Shown one piece after another: positions 23,946-36,332 of a DNA stretch of 64,000 nucleotides. The translations under genes and the position numbers were made by a program. The stretch is from Ophioderma brevispina (lineage: Eukaryota; Echinodermata; Ophiuroidea; Amphilepidida; Ophiodermatidae), in the NCBI GenBank assembly GCA_023653785.1, contig JAMKCH010002838.1:142312-206311 (forward strand), read 5' to 3'. Below the pieces are notes generated by a model. It was not told where the DNA came from. It saw only the letters and a program-made list of their open reading frames with translations, and did no database searches. Numbering within the stretch: the stretch's first letter is position 1; each line of letters starts with the position of its first letter.

Positions 23946-25919
23946 TTGATCACGCGATTTGGAGACACCGATGGCTAAGGTATTTCCTTGCGAAATCGTT
24001 TGGGGAATCTATATAAACCAAAATGCAACAGAGCCGGATTGAGATTGACAGAGGTATCGTAAGACCAAGCATGGCCGAAAAAACCACACAGCTCAGGTTT
24101 TTTTTTTTTTTTTCGCTGCGGTACCCCTCTTTTTCGTAGGGGCCTAACGAGACAGAAAAGTCCCTAGTTTGTAGCCGAAACTCACCCGGGACACCCGAAG
24201 TGGTACTGACGACCCCTGCCGAACTATGGAAGGCCGCGGACTAGCATGCCCGCGCCGGGCCTTTACCCTACCCCCCCACCCCCTGTAAGACAAAGGAAGG
24301 GAGGAAGGCTTGAGATTTTTTGCCGACAGTCTCTATCAGCACTTCTTAGCCACGCATTGACTGAAAAGACAGAACAGGAGGAAAATTCCTCAGTAAAAAC
24401 GGACAAACCTCCCTATTATAAAATACCCATTGGAATAGTGAGATCTGAGAAGATCAATCGCAGCTACAAATTTCCCCTTGAGGCCCGTAGCGTGGGACAC
24501 AGCCATAGACTGCTTCAATCGTAAGCATGCAAATCAGCGCTAACCACGCTGGGCTGAATCGCTATTGCGGAGCGATAAGCTCTCCAATCCTCAGGGGAGA
24601 GTTGGTCCTGAAGGGGGGAGAGGGAAATATAAAGAGCACTCAGGACTAGCAGCTCTGAAAGGATATGGTCGGGACAGTGTCCTAAGCAAAAAGTCTAGTT
24701 TGAACAACCCACTCTCCAAGTGAGGCAAGATTCATCTTTTCTGTGTTAAAATCTAGATTTGAAAAATCCGAAACATCAGAGTCTAAGGAAGGAGGCCTGA
24801 AAAGTTTAAGGAAGGAGGCCTTCTGGACTCGAGATCGGCCCTTTGCGAAACTCGAAGAATATCGTGTAAAGACTGAAAACGCGAACGGTTCAGGCGGACA
24901 TTTAAGAATTCTTCAAAATCATTTCTTCATACATCATAACATCAAACAATGAAATGCAAGATATGAAATTCCAGTACAAATAAAAATGGGTTTCACAATA
25001 GAAATCAGATTATAATTATTGGATTATAATTGAAAATAGTGATGAACGAGGTAACTGGGAAAACTAGACTTCGAGCCCGATCCTACAACTTATGCCACCT
25101 GCACCGCACAGGGTGTATTTTGGCATCGACAGAATGGGCAATTTTTGAGGAATGACTCGGCGCAAGATTGTCATAGAGAAGAGAGCTTTCCTCCGAAGCT
25201 GCGGATTGCCCGAGGGGATCAACAGCATCACCCCGAAAGAATCCGAAGAATCACGAACCGAAGTTTGAAAAAGGGGGAAGACAAGGGATAAGAAGATGAT
25301 AAGGAACCCGAACTAGACGAGAAGCAACCGGCTGCGACGGCACCGGCTGCGAGCTACTTTGAATTCCGACAAGCTGAAGGGACTGAGGCTGTGAAAGAAG
25401 ACTATTACCAGGCCAGAATTGAAGGGATTCAATTGAGAAAGGACCGAAAAGTGCCTCGGCGACTTGAAATAACAATAGGGTTTTGGTAAGCAAGGGGGCC
25501 GCCGGAACGTTATTAGAACAAGCGAAGGGCGAGATATGTCCGAGTTACTAGGTGATCGTGTAATAAAAGCGGAGGTAACAATCGATCGGAGGAATCTGGT
25601 AGTCGGGGGTGGCAATGAACCGATATGGATAACTCACTATGAGTCACAATATGCTAACGCAACAAGGACAGTTCAGCGGGTTCTGTACATAACATAACAT
25701 TGAAATGAACTGACCTTGTGAGCTTTGGGTATCATATATCATATCCAAACAAAAAGGTGTATTTTCTAAATACATTACGGTGAATGAAAGCTTCGGAACT
25801 GTGCTGAGAGTGTATAAGCTCATAGTGACTGCCCCCGACATACAGATACGGCCTCGGCTCAAATGTCTCTTGGATATGGTAGCGCGGAGGCCAAATTTTA
25901 GTTAGATCCCTTTTTTCGC
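23946..25919. other. no recognised gene
   Basis: Mixed sequence. The minus-strand frames at 25251-25493 and 25313-25615 are Ser/Pro/Leu-rich and lie upstream of the DIRS-like fragment on the same strand, so they could be remnants of its first ORF, but no motif proves this. Confidence 0.3.
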
Positions 25920-28099
25920 AATGGTCCTAAAACAGTCCAAAAAGTTTGCCGAGTTTCAGATTACTATTAGCAGTGATGATGCTGCACCATTAAAAGTCCA
26001 CCTATGGCAGCATCGTCTCCCAAAGGGAGAAATGGTAACCATCAGACCAACCAAGAATCAAAACAAGAAAACTAAGCAAAAACTAAAACAGGCCCCTGTG
26101 AAAGGCTTGTGATCGTTGGCAATCTGAAAAAAATAAGGGTTGGCAGACCTTGTACCTGTCTGATCTCACAAACCTGATATTATTATAGGTTGTGAGTCAT
26201 GCTTATCCATCGGGAAAAGCGAGGAGATCTTACCGCAGGGTTAGGTTATACAGTTGTCAGAAGACAGGCAAGCACTCATTATGAGAGTTCTTAAATGCAT
26301 TCAAAGACGATTTAGTCGGTGCCCATAGGATTGATTGTACAGGACTGTTGAGATAGTTGGATTCAAATAATTAGTTGGATTGTAAAAATCTGACTATAGG
26401 AGCTTTTTATAGAACCACCAATCAAAAAGACCCCAATTCAATTATATGAATGAGCTGTATAAATCCTTAGCCAAAATCAAAGGATCTCATAAAGGGACCA
26501 AATTTGGATTGGAGGAGACTTCAATCTTGGTTATATTCAGTGGGAATCCACAAACTATCGTACTGGTTCAATGTCAGAGGTTGTCAGCAAATGTTAGATC
26601 TTGCAAATGATTTCCATCTTGAGCAAATGGTTACGGAGCCAAAACCGTCGGGTGGAAATTTCTGACATATTTTCTCACAACAATTCTACTTTAGTTGAAA
26701 ACTCTTTCTTTGATTTTGGTTTAAGTGATCACGATGGAAATCCCTGTTGATGGTGATAAATACGTATCCTAACGGTTTTCAAAACAAAAAAACCCCATAA
26801 AGCTGACATAATAGCAAAAAGTAACATGCCTGGCAGCAATCTGAGTTCTTACCAAGTTCAGTGAAGCGTTTTGTAGTGCAGAGGCAAATTCTATTCTGTG
26901 GGGAAGAGATGTGGAATAATTTCAAAACACATTTAAAAAATCACATGGATAAGAATATTCCATCTAAGGTTATTAGAAGGACAAAAAAAAACACCTTGGA
27001 AAAATCCAAAAGGTGAAGAGACTCTAAAGACGCAAAACAAAGAAATGAGCCTTTAACAGGGGCCGTAATACTGGAAGGGCTCAGACTGGGATAAGTTCAG
27101 AATGCTAAGAAAGGACACACACAGGTTAACAAGGTTTTCTTACAGAAAGTATGTGACGAAATTTTGTCTTGAGTCAAAGAAGCAAATTTTGGTCCTTCAT
27201 AAAAAAATATTCAAGAAGGATTCCAATGGTATTTATGCACTAAAAAGACAACGGGTGCTAATATCGAAAATAAAACAAAAGCTGTGAGATTCTGACACAG
27301 ACAATTCCAATCAGTATTCACACAGGAGAAACATGCAATCTATTCGTCATTCCCACAATGTGTTACCCAAAATATCCAAATAGTGCAACCCCACCCACCA
27401 GAATGAGGAAGCTTCTGAAGAATTAAACCTGCAACAAAGCCGGCAGGGGTTTGATGATATCTTCCCCAACAATTCTGAAGGAGGGCTTCCCATGAACGGC
27501 TTCCTATACACTTACAAAAATTTTCCAGGCATCCGGGATTACTGGAGAATACCAGAGGATTGGCGTAATGGCAAACATTTCTTCAAATATAAAAAAGGGG
27601 GGATCGTACCAGTGCGGAGAACTATAGGACCAGTACCCACAAGTGTGTGTTGTAAGCTTTTAGAACATGTGCTACATTCACAAAAAGTATGAAAACACCT
27701 GATACTTACAATATCCTAACTAACACAAACATGGGTTAAGCCGAGGCAACTCATGCGAGTCACAGCTAATTCAAACATCATGACCTTTTCATTTTCAGTT
27801 GAAGACGCCATACAAACCGACATGGATAATTATGAACTTCTCGAAGCGTTCGACACTGTACCCCAACCACCGTCTTCTCTTCCAAATTACAGGGATATGG
27901 CAGATTCTGGTTAACATCAATAAACATTCTTCTTTTCTTCAGGAATAGAGAGCAACGGGTAGATTAGGTAGGGGCGTAAATCTCAATGGGTCAAAGTTTT
28001 TTTTTTTTTTTGTTAAAAAAAAAATTGGAGTCCCCAAGGGTACAGTGCTCGGACCACTTTTATTTTAGTTTACAATTAAGACCTTACCGGACACAAGCC

Positions 28100-28847
28100 T
28101 TTTTTTTCTTGAAATTATGCCAAATTTAGACACGTAATTAGCATTATTTTACACCCAAAATTGCACTTTTGACCCAATTATGATTCACCCAAAAGGAGCA
28201 TGGCATAGTATTCTTTCTTGCAGCGAAGAAATTTTGCATTCCGATGTACGGTTTCAGAGATAACAGTAATTACGCATATTAATTAGATTGTGCATAACCT
28301 AAAGCGCATGTATCACAACACGTTCAAATTGCAAAAAAGATGCGCACCATGATAGGATTTCATGCAGTGAAGGACTTTTCCGTATCCGATGTGTACCGAT
28401 TTAAAAATTATAGCAATTACGCTGTTTTTTGCTAATTAATAGCTTCAATTTCATACTTAATTTGGTTTGCCCGAAATACGCCGAAATCTAATCATTCGAA
28501 GAACTCTCACAGCCGCTTCCCCAAATCCACCAAGTACATCATCATACCGCCTTACGGAACTTCCAGGAAAAACTTGTACCAAGCTTGCGGGGAAATTTTC
28601 GTTAATTATGCAAATTAGATACTTAATTTGCATATTTACGCCCCCCCCCCCCCCAAAATTCATCAGGTCGAGAAATCGTGGACCCGCTTCTTCACCCACA
28701 GTTATTTTCATCATAGCCCTTACGGAACTCCAGATAAATCGTACACAAGCCGTGAACCGACGTCAGGCAGAAAGCATGACGACAGACAGACAGGACAGAC
28801 AGACAGACAGGACGGACAGGGACAGACAGACAGACAGAAAAAGTGAT
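28100..28847 (-). mobile_element. satellite-like insertion in LINE B ending in (GACA)n
   Basis: Three degenerate core units, each with an ttaattatgcaaattag-type block (about 28262, 28410 and 28600), and a poly-C run at 28643-28654, followed by a GACA microsatellite (28777-28841). On the minus strand this is microsatellite, then ~150-190 bp core repeats. The same core and polarity occur at 34290-34985. The layout recalls pearl/CvA elements of bivalves and Helentron-type non-autonomous Helitrons; this is inference from structure. Confidence 0.55.
28777..28841 (+). repeat. (GACA)n microsatellite
   Basis: Interrupted GACA repeat with gaca/gacgga variants. It forms the end of the insertion in LINE B and opens frames on both strands. 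Confidence 0.9.
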
Positions 28848-29554
28848 TACTAAGTCTCTGCCGAACAACAGTTGAGGCGGACAATGAAATCTTGTTGATC
28901 TGACAAATAAAAACCATTGGCTCATCAGAAGAAAACCTTTCCTCATGTACCAAGAAACCAAAGCAAGTGCCTATCTCATTGACGTGAGACCCAAAACAAT
29001 TGCATATTGCTCCCTGTATGGACCCATTCACAAAGAAACACCTTACATGAGATAGGCAAAATTCTAGCAGAGTGCTCGTATGGTGACAAACGATTACAAA
29101 CAGACCACAAGTGCCAACAGAAACTCATACGGGGGCCGAGATTGGGATATTTGCGCTCAACAAGGAGGAAAATATCTCGGGTCAATATATGCACCCAATA
29201 CGCCAAAGGCGGGCCATGTGCCATTCCGGTTGTTCGGTACTACCTGCAGCCCCCGGCTACTCGTCAAACTACGCTCGTCAGAAAGTCATATATACCTATC
29301 TCACGCCGTACAAACTCATTTAAGTTCTCATTTGTTCCTCGTACGGTGAAAGACTGGAACTCATTAAAAGCAGATATCCAGACGATTTGAAGATACAACA
29401 TTATTCCAACAGGAACATCAATGATTCTTCAGACACTCAGGGACATCCAAGTCAGAGACTAATTACACCACTGCGCACTCGCACCCTTCTAGTCTGATTC
29501 CGCATGGAATGTTGAGAAGTATCCAAGAGAAGAAGAGCATACAAGCCGGACCCG

Positions 29555-29865
29555 AGTACTTAATCGGGAAAACAGACTCGTAGAGAAAGTTGTGGTTGGT
29601 AATTATGGGAATTGTTCGAGAAAAAGACTCGTAGAGAAGTTGTGTTCGGTAATAATCGGGCTTGTCCGAGCAAATAAACCCGTTAGAGAGGTTGTTGCTC
29701 GGTAAATATGGGAGTTGTTCGAGAAATAGACTCTAAGAGAGGCTGGGGTCTGTATTTGATCGGATTTGATCAAGAAATAAACTCGTTAGGAGAGCGGGTG
29801 GAATTATCGGATTTGTTCACGAAATAAACTCGTTAGGAGGTTGTGTTCGGTAATGATGTATTTGT
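29555..29865 (+). repeat. ~50-bp tandem repeat, about six copies
   Basis: Units start at about 29564, 29617, 29667, 29720, 29771 and 29818 and share cgagaaataaactcgttag, then aggttgtgttcggtaat, then gggnttgt. Spacing 47-53 bp. The array follows the 3' end of LINE B. Confidence 0.8.
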
Positions 29866-30859
29866 AATTAGACTGATATCTGGTACGAGACCTTAGTTCG
29901 AGTTACAATGCTTGTTTCGCTCTCTGATATACTTATCTGTGCTCGGTTATGTCGATCGCCAGCCCACCATCCGACACAAGGCCATTGTTATCGTTCTCAT
30001 CTCTGTCAATCGTTTTTATTAACAGTGCCATTCGGGGGAACATCGTGGAACGACCGTCTGGCACAAGGCTTTTTTCTTTGTCTTTCGATTTTATCACAGA
30101 AAACTGTGGTCCGTTATTCGAAATATTTTCGGCACCTCTTTGGGTGTCAGATCCGCTTTATTCCTGCTACTCGTTGCTCAGAGGATCGTGCCGAGCGTTA
30201 TACTAAACTAGAATTCTCTTGCTCGGTTCTTAGTATAGAGATTCACCATAATCAGGCGCAAGGGCGGCGGCTCTTTATCACTAACACTACTGAAAACACA
30301 ACCCTAGGCTCTGACCCGAGTCCCCGTCTGATCTTTTAGATTTTCCCCTCGCGGCGACATTAGATGATTTACGCTGGGGCGATTGTGAATAATAAGCCTG
30401 GAAATCCTGACGGCCATTATGCCCGAAATAAAACAACCGATACGGGAGCACAAAGGATAATGGATCGGTCAAATAGCAATAAAAAGGACCGGGTGAATCA
30501 ATAATCTACGCTGTTAAGGTAGTATGAATAAACCTGTAAATAGAAATAAAACAAGCTATAAGACGTAGTATATACATTGGACTAATAGTATAGCTAACCA
30601 ACATGGCCGCCAATCGGCGACGATAACAAGATTAAAACTATTTAATGATTTGGGGCGGCTGAAAGCCTAGAAATTAAGAAATAAATGGTCAAAGGCCCAT
30701 CCAAACGCTAGTAGTAGTTAAAGAAGTAAATGGAGAGAAAATTGTAAACTAACATTATAGCATACGGCATAGAAAACCCGTCAAAGGAAGGATAAAATTT
30801 ACGCAATGGACCTATGTTTGACGTCGGAGAGAAAAGAGGATGAGTTAGGGTAGGGTTGG
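29866..30859. other. no recognised gene
   Basis: Open frames at 29908-30339 (+) and 29949-30206 (+) overlap and show no known motif. Sequence composition is more balanced than the surroundings, so an old transposon ORF is possible. Confidence 0.35.
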
Positions 30860-32215
30860 GCAAGTGTGGTATGATGGTCAATTGACCTTTAAATCCAAGA
30901 AACCGCCTTTTTTCAGGTCAGGGTTCAGATTAGAAGGCCCTACCATTTACTTATATGCATCATTCTTGTCGAATTAGGTGTAATATTAAAGAATACATTT
31001 TTCTATCATTTAATCACTTTTCATGGGATTATGGCAAAATAGTTTTCATATTTTTTGGCACAAAAAATGGCATTTTTTGGCATGTTTTGCTAATTTTTTG
31101 GGCACTTTAAATTTTGAAGATTAAAACGTTTTACTCAACGTGATACTAACTAGATGGCTTTTGAGGAGTTCAATGGTATTCCCAAAAATATGTTCCCAAA
31201 TGGGTGCAATTATCATGGAATTTCCATAGGACTACGCGGACAAATTTTGAATTTATTCTGTTTCAATGGTCATTGATTTAATCAAGAAAAATCACCTTTT
31301 TTTCAGTCAGGGTTCAGATTAGGAAGCCGACCATTCCATATATTCCATCATCTTGTAGAATTAGGTATCATATTAGGTGGCATTTTCTATCAGTGGAATC
31401 AATTTTTGAGGAATTAATGCTAATGTTTTTAAAGGGGGATGGTCGATTTAAGTATTGAAAGTTTTCATCTTGATAGAAAGAATGGCCTTCACCCAAACAC
31501 CCCATCTGTAAGTTTCGCGCCGATATTTCAATCGTTTTGGATGTGACATCTAGAAACGTGATTTTTTGAGCCCCATAGAGTACTGTGTAAAACTAATATT
31601 GGTCCACCAAATTTGGAGTCCAACTTCTTTTCCTCTCATAAACCCCAACCAAACATCAATTAAGCTAAGAATGCACAGGGTAAATGAAGAAATGTAGCTT
31701 CTTTTGATATCAAATTTTCACGCACTTCCGGTAACATCTGGCTTTCGGGACGAGCTATTAGCGCTCGGGCCATGGCCCTTGTAAAATTTTTGGTTTTAAA
31801 AAGGGCCCTTTTTTTGGAAAATTCCTAAAGTTTTTTTAAATTTTGGGCAAAATTTAAATTTTGAAGATTACGTTTGTACTCTTCATGATACTATTCGCTT
31901 TGGGGAGTTCAATGGTATTTCCCAAAATGGTCCCAAATAGTGTGCTATATCTGGAAATTTCATAGGAAATAAATGGACAAATTTTGAAGTTATTCTGTAT
32001 CACAAGTCGTTGACCTTTAAATCTAAGACAAATCACCTTTTTCAGTCAGGGTTCAATGATTAGGAATGCTACCATTTACATAATTGCAATATTTCTTGTA
32101 TAATTATGTGTCATATTAAATAGAATGCATTTTTTCTTAATGTGAAATCATTTCGAGGGAATTGTGCATAATGGTTTTCACATTTGGGAAAAAGGGTCAT
32201 TTAATGATATTTTAA
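30860..32215 (+). repeat. ~380-bp tandem repeat family, about three units
   Basis: The anchor cagtcagggttcagattagg recurs at about 30917, 31302 and 32044. The first step is about 385 bp. The second is about 742 bp because 31445-31760 holds an unrelated insertion. Each unit carries ttgacctttaaatc, an A-rich stretch, tcatgtgaaatcatttcgag, ggcaaaaaangg and gaagattacgtttgtactc. Non-coding. The largest cluster besides the inverted one at 38.9-40.7 kb. Confidence 0.8.
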
Positions 32216-32229
32216 AAAAATACACGTCG

Positions 32230-33225
32230 CACGGTTCTCGACCGCTAAACCCCCTGGGGTGGGGTTCATGTGCTCTGTTTCTCCAAAGGCGTCGGCCTTT
32301 TTCCCTCCTGCCTGCCTTATTTCCCCTCCCACCCCTTCCCCCGCCCGCCCTTCCTTCCGCATTCCCGCGGTTCGGGGCATGCGAAGTGTCGGTCAGAATC
32401 GCAGCCATCGCGCGGCCGCGCAGCCACCCGGGTAACAAGGGCAACGCAAGGGGACGTTTATTTAAGAACAGGAGAGTAGTGAAGGATCTAAGTGACAAAT
32501 GGCCTAGCAGTGGTGCTGCCGGAGGTAGGCCCGGTTTGGGGGACTGGGCTCAATGGGTGAAAATTAGGAAGCTGTCGTAGAGAGTGGCCGGCGAAGACAG
32601 ATGGCCCACCCGGAAGAAGGAGTTGACCCCCCCCCCGGACTAGGTAGGAAGCCTGTGAGGGGGGAGGCCCTCCTAGGTGAAGGTTTTAAGATAGGGGGCC
32701 ATCAAGGACAGGGGCGAGAGGAAGAAGGAATGTTGGCGCTTTTCCACAGTAGGGGATCCTGTTGAGGAGGTGAGAGGGACGGAGCTAAAGGACAGGGTGG
32801 GTGTAGTAATTCGGGCAGGGGGGGACGCCAGGGCGCAAAGGACTGTGGGGGGAGAGGCCCAAGGTGGACGGGGGTGGACAGAGGGAGTGTCTTATGGGGA
32901 TGGGAGGAGGGGCGTGGAGGGAAGGGGTTGCGGGGGGGGGTTGGCGAAGAGGGGGGGTGGGACAGGTAAATAGAATGAAGGTAGCGAAGGGTGAACTTGG
33001 GGGGGAGGTTGCAGGGGGAGGAGGGGGAGGGAAGGGTCCGGGACTCCGTATCGATGGGGGGGCCGGACGGTGCATAATGTGAGATTCGGGGCCGGGTGGA
33101 GAGGAATGAAAGGGTGACAAGGGACGTCCTAAAATGTATACGGGTGATGGAGGAGGGGCCGTTGGGCGTAGCCGCTATCTTGGTGTCAGTCGGTGTACGC
33201 CTGTGCGAACAGGAGCCTGTCATGG
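32230..33225 (+). other. GC-rich block, G-rich on the + strand
   Basis: Composition changes abruptly from AT-rich repeat to GC-rich. After a CpG-containing start (32340-32450, with gcgcggccgcgcagcc), the + strand becomes strongly G-rich (about 32590-33225). Frames on both strands are Gly/Arg/Pro-rich and overlap one another, with no domain, so I do not call genes. It could be a CpG island, a decayed minisatellite or a GC-rich transposon. Confidence 0.5.
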
Positions 33226-33600
33226 TAAGTGGCGGGGCATTCCCCGTTCCCCCCGCCCCACGCCGCCTTCCTCCCCTGGCCCCCTCGCCCTTCCTCCCCG
33301 GTGGTTCTGCCCTTTCCGCTCCCCCTTTCCGCCCGGCGAGAGCGAGATCCCCCGTCGAGTTCCACCCTTTCCCGCCGCCCCCCTCCCCCCTTCCTATAGT
33401 GGGGACACCCTCCACACCCCCGTTCCCCCCCCTTCCCGCCACCATCCGCCTTTACCCCCGCCGCCTCCACCCTGAGATATATCAGGCACCGGAAGGCGAC
33501 CCCACCTGTCCGCTCCGAGACGGCCCCTGCGGCCGTGGATTAGGGGCGACGGGGTGACGTCAACGAGCGGTCATTCCGGCACGACCCCATTGGGGCCCTC
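33226..33600 (+). other. GC-rich block, C-rich on the + strand
   Basis: From about 33230 the strand bias flips and the + strand becomes C-rich (ccccttcccgccacc and similar). Open frames of 94-247 codons on both strands come from this composition. A gtaagtgg donor-like sequence lies at the switch (about 33224), but no exon is supported. Confidence 0.5.
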
Positions 33601-33639
33601 CGGCCGTGGCCCCTTCCCTCGTTTCCCCTCCCCCTTCCC

Positions 33640-34290
33640 CCCGTTCCCTAGAGCCCCCGCTTAAACCTGGACAACCCCCCTTACACGCCTGGCAACCCCC
33701 CCTTAACAACCCGTGCAAAACCCACCTTAAAAACCACCACCAGCCCCCTTTGAAAGCCCAGACAACCCCCCTTACCCCGCCTTACCCCCCCTTTACCCCT
33801 ATCTTCCTGTTTTAACTTTAAAAAAAATCCCCCCCCAGCCCCCTTCATGCTTCCCTCCCCGGCCGGCCCCTTACCCCGGGATAAGCGGGGACAACCCCCT
33901 TTAAAAAAACCAGACACTCCACCTAAACCCCCAACAATCCCCTTAAACCCAACACCCCCTTAAGCTGACAACCCCCCTTCAACCCGACAACCCCCTTAAA
34001 CCTGGACAACCCCCCTTAAACTCGTGCAAACCCACCTTAAACCACACAAGCCCTCCCTTTAAACCCAGACACCCCCCTCAAACCCGGACACCCCTTTAAC
34101 CCGACAGACCCACCTTCAACCCCAACAGCCCTTAAGTCCAACAACCCCCTTAAAAACCCGGACAACCCCTTTAAAAACCCAGACAACCCACGTTAAACCC
34201 AACATCCCCTGAAACCAACAACCCCTTCACGCCGGACCACCCCCCTTAAACAACCAGACAACCCCCCTAACCCGACAAACCACCTTAAAC
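33640..34290 (+). repeat. ~19-bp C-rich minisatellite
   Basis: Units such as cccggacaaccccccttaaa repeat about 30 times with length variation, broken by a different segment near 33810-33895. The + strand contains almost no G outside the gg of the unit. Confidence 0.9.
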
Positions 34291-34985
34291 TAATAGACGC
34301 GAGAATACATGATTCCCCACCCCTCCATCAAGTTTCATCATCAAAATCAACTTATGGATCTTCAGATAGTTTGTTCACATTTTTTTGGGTGAAAATACCA
34401 CCCCAAATTTGCCCATAAATATGCCAATTAGCTATTTAAATTAGCATATCAATGCGCCACAAACCTAATCAATCAAGCGATAGTACATGATATTCCCCAC
34501 CCCTCCACCAGTGTTCATCAAACGGACTTATTTTATTCTTCAGATAGTTTGTTCACAAGCTTTTTGGTTAAAAATCCCCAAATTAACTCATTAATTATGC
34601 AAATTAGGTACAATTAGCATATGCCACGCCCATAATCTAATCAATGAAGGGCATGGCAGTCCGATCCCACCCACCAAGTTACATCCCAAACCCTTATGGG
34701 TCCTCATGTTATCGCGTTCACAAGATTGTGTTGGAAATACCCCCAATTAACTCATTAATTATGCAAATTAGGGGTACCTACTTAGCATATGCCACGCCCA
34801 TAATCTAATAAGATGAAGGGGCATGGCAGCACGATCCCACCCACCAAGTTTACTCACCATAACCCTTAGGGGTCTCATGTTATCGCGTTCACCAGATTGT
34901 GTTGGACGCCCGCGCCGACGCAGACGGCCGCCGACGCCTTGACTGATCGCATAATCCCCCTTCTGCTTTTCAAGCCATGGGGATA
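34290..34985 (-). repeat. ~175-bp satellite, about four units, ending in GACGCC-rich tail
   Basis: The anchor caattaactcattaattatg recurs (about 34571 and 34743) and ccacccctcca / cccacccaccaagtt marks units at about 34316, 34499, 34670 and 34845. The array ends in a cgccgacgc-rich stretch (34908-34945). The core motif ttaattatgcaaattag links it to the insertion in LINE B. A frame at 34768-35016 is spurious. Confidence 0.8.
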
Positions 34986-35400
34986 AAAACAATTCCTCCC
35001 CATTTTTTGTGCTCACGTTTTGGACAAAATTTGAAAATGAAGATAAAAATTTCCTTTTTATACTATGCCCTCAGGGAAATAAATGGTTTTTTTTTCAGAA
35101 TTTGCCCCCACATAAGTGTGCATACCTCACAAAAATTTCGAGTATAACCAAACCTTTTTAAGTTGCACAACCTTTCAGGTCAGTGATCATTTTCCAGATT
35201 TTCAGGCCTATGTATATGCGTTGTTCCTGTTAAATTAGATTTCATTCTAAAAAAAAATATCCATCTTTTGATATTCAATTTTTGAGGAGTCATTTTCCGG
35301 AAATTGCTTTGGATTTTGGTGTAACATTAGAGAAAAAAACGCTATTTTGACCACCACAAGTTGGTAACAACCATTGGTTCTTCAAAGTGGTATCACTGAC
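34986..35400 (+). repeat. copy of the ~380-bp repeat family
   Basis: Shares acctttcaggtcagtgatca, ttgttcctgttaaattaga, caatttttgaggagtcat and caaaatttgaaaatgaagat with the other members. One diverged unit. Confidence 0.65.
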
Positions 35401-35789
35401 TGGAATAAAAATAGCTATCATTTTGATAACAATTTTGATAGGCTATTTGAAATTTTTGTTTAAATTGGGGGGGGGGGGGAAGAATCTGATTATCATTTGA
35501 TACAGATTTTTCCTGGCTCAATGCGAATAACCTGTAATGGATAATTTTGTTCCGGCATAAATCCTTGGGTGCGTACAATACGTGACATCTAAAGGTTGGT
35601 CAGGACACATTTTAGATATGAAAAATAAAGAAACAATCAAATACGTATAACTTATTTAGCTTTCACACCTATGTGAGAGATTACATGTTCCACTTACACT
35701 GATTTGAAATGGATGGATTATTCTCAAAATGATCCCTGAAGGTAGATGACTGTAGGTCCCATATAGTGTTTTCCAGGTCGGGTGACTAT
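35401..35789. other. no recognised feature
   Basis: AT-rich spacer with a poly-G run at 35468-35479. Nothing supportable. Confidence 0.4.
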
Positions 35790-35965
35790 AAAACAAAGCC
35801 CAAAACCCCAAGACCCCCCCAACTAAAAACAGACCCCCCTCAACTATAAAACCCAGACCCCCTCAACTATAAACAAGACCCCCCCTCAACATAAACAAGA
35901 CCCCTCAACCTATAAACAAGACTCTCAGCTATAAACCAAGACCCCCTCCCCTCAAACTATAAAAC
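35790..35965 (+). repeat. ~20-bp minisatellite
   Basis: About eight units of the form actataaacaagacccccct with ca between them. The array has the ccc-plus-A/T design of the 33.6-kb minisatellite but a different unit. Confidence 0.9.
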
Positions 35966-36332
35966 AAGACCCGCCTTTTTGGTTTGCGAAATGACCATTA
36001 CCGGTACACTGAATACACTTGTATTCATGGTATTCAAACACAATGTCACAGACTCGGTCACAACAGGCGATGCCGATGGAACAACTCCGGCATGTGTTTC
36101 CTGTGTTAAACATCATTTCCGTCGTCTGCAGAATACAATGAAACTCCGGATCATTTCTATTTAAATTGTTTTCTATTTCCCCATAAGGGCGCTGATTTGG
36201 GCTTAATCATTTCAGGTGAGGTCTAATGTTTATAAAAACTTTAAAAACCCTGGCAAAAATATCCACTTGAAAATCTGAGGGCGCAATTTTAAGTCGTCCG
36301 CTAGGAAATACCTTATGGTGGCAAGATTCGTG
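35966..36332. other. no recognised feature
   Basis: A short frame at 35979-36164 has no motif; nothing else is seen. Confidence 0.35.

Larger units (their letters stand above)
25920..29395 (+). pseudogene. LINE B: decayed non-LTR retrotransposon, interrupted
   Basis: Endonuclease part: NPDIIIGCES near 26175-26200, IGAFYRTTNQKDPNS near 26397-26440, the metal-binding GGDFNL motif near 26514-26530 and SGGNFLTYF near 26650-26675. Reverse transcriptase part: IPEDWRN near 27550-27572, TSVCCKLLEHVLHS near 27640-27683, FDTVP near 27850 and GVPKGTVLGPLLF near 28030-28070. The C-terminal part resumes at about 28870 and ends in SFVPRTVKDWNSL near 29327-29365. The palm segment with the YADD active site is missing where a satellite-type insertion (28100-28847) lies. 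Many stops and frameshifts. The motifs fit the Jockey/CR1 group; clade uncertain. Confidence 0.85.

Noticed and set aside
32702..33557. Gly/Arg/Pro-rich proteins of up to 247 codons
   Set aside because: Composition-driven frames on both strands in GC-skewed DNA, overlapping each other, without motifs.
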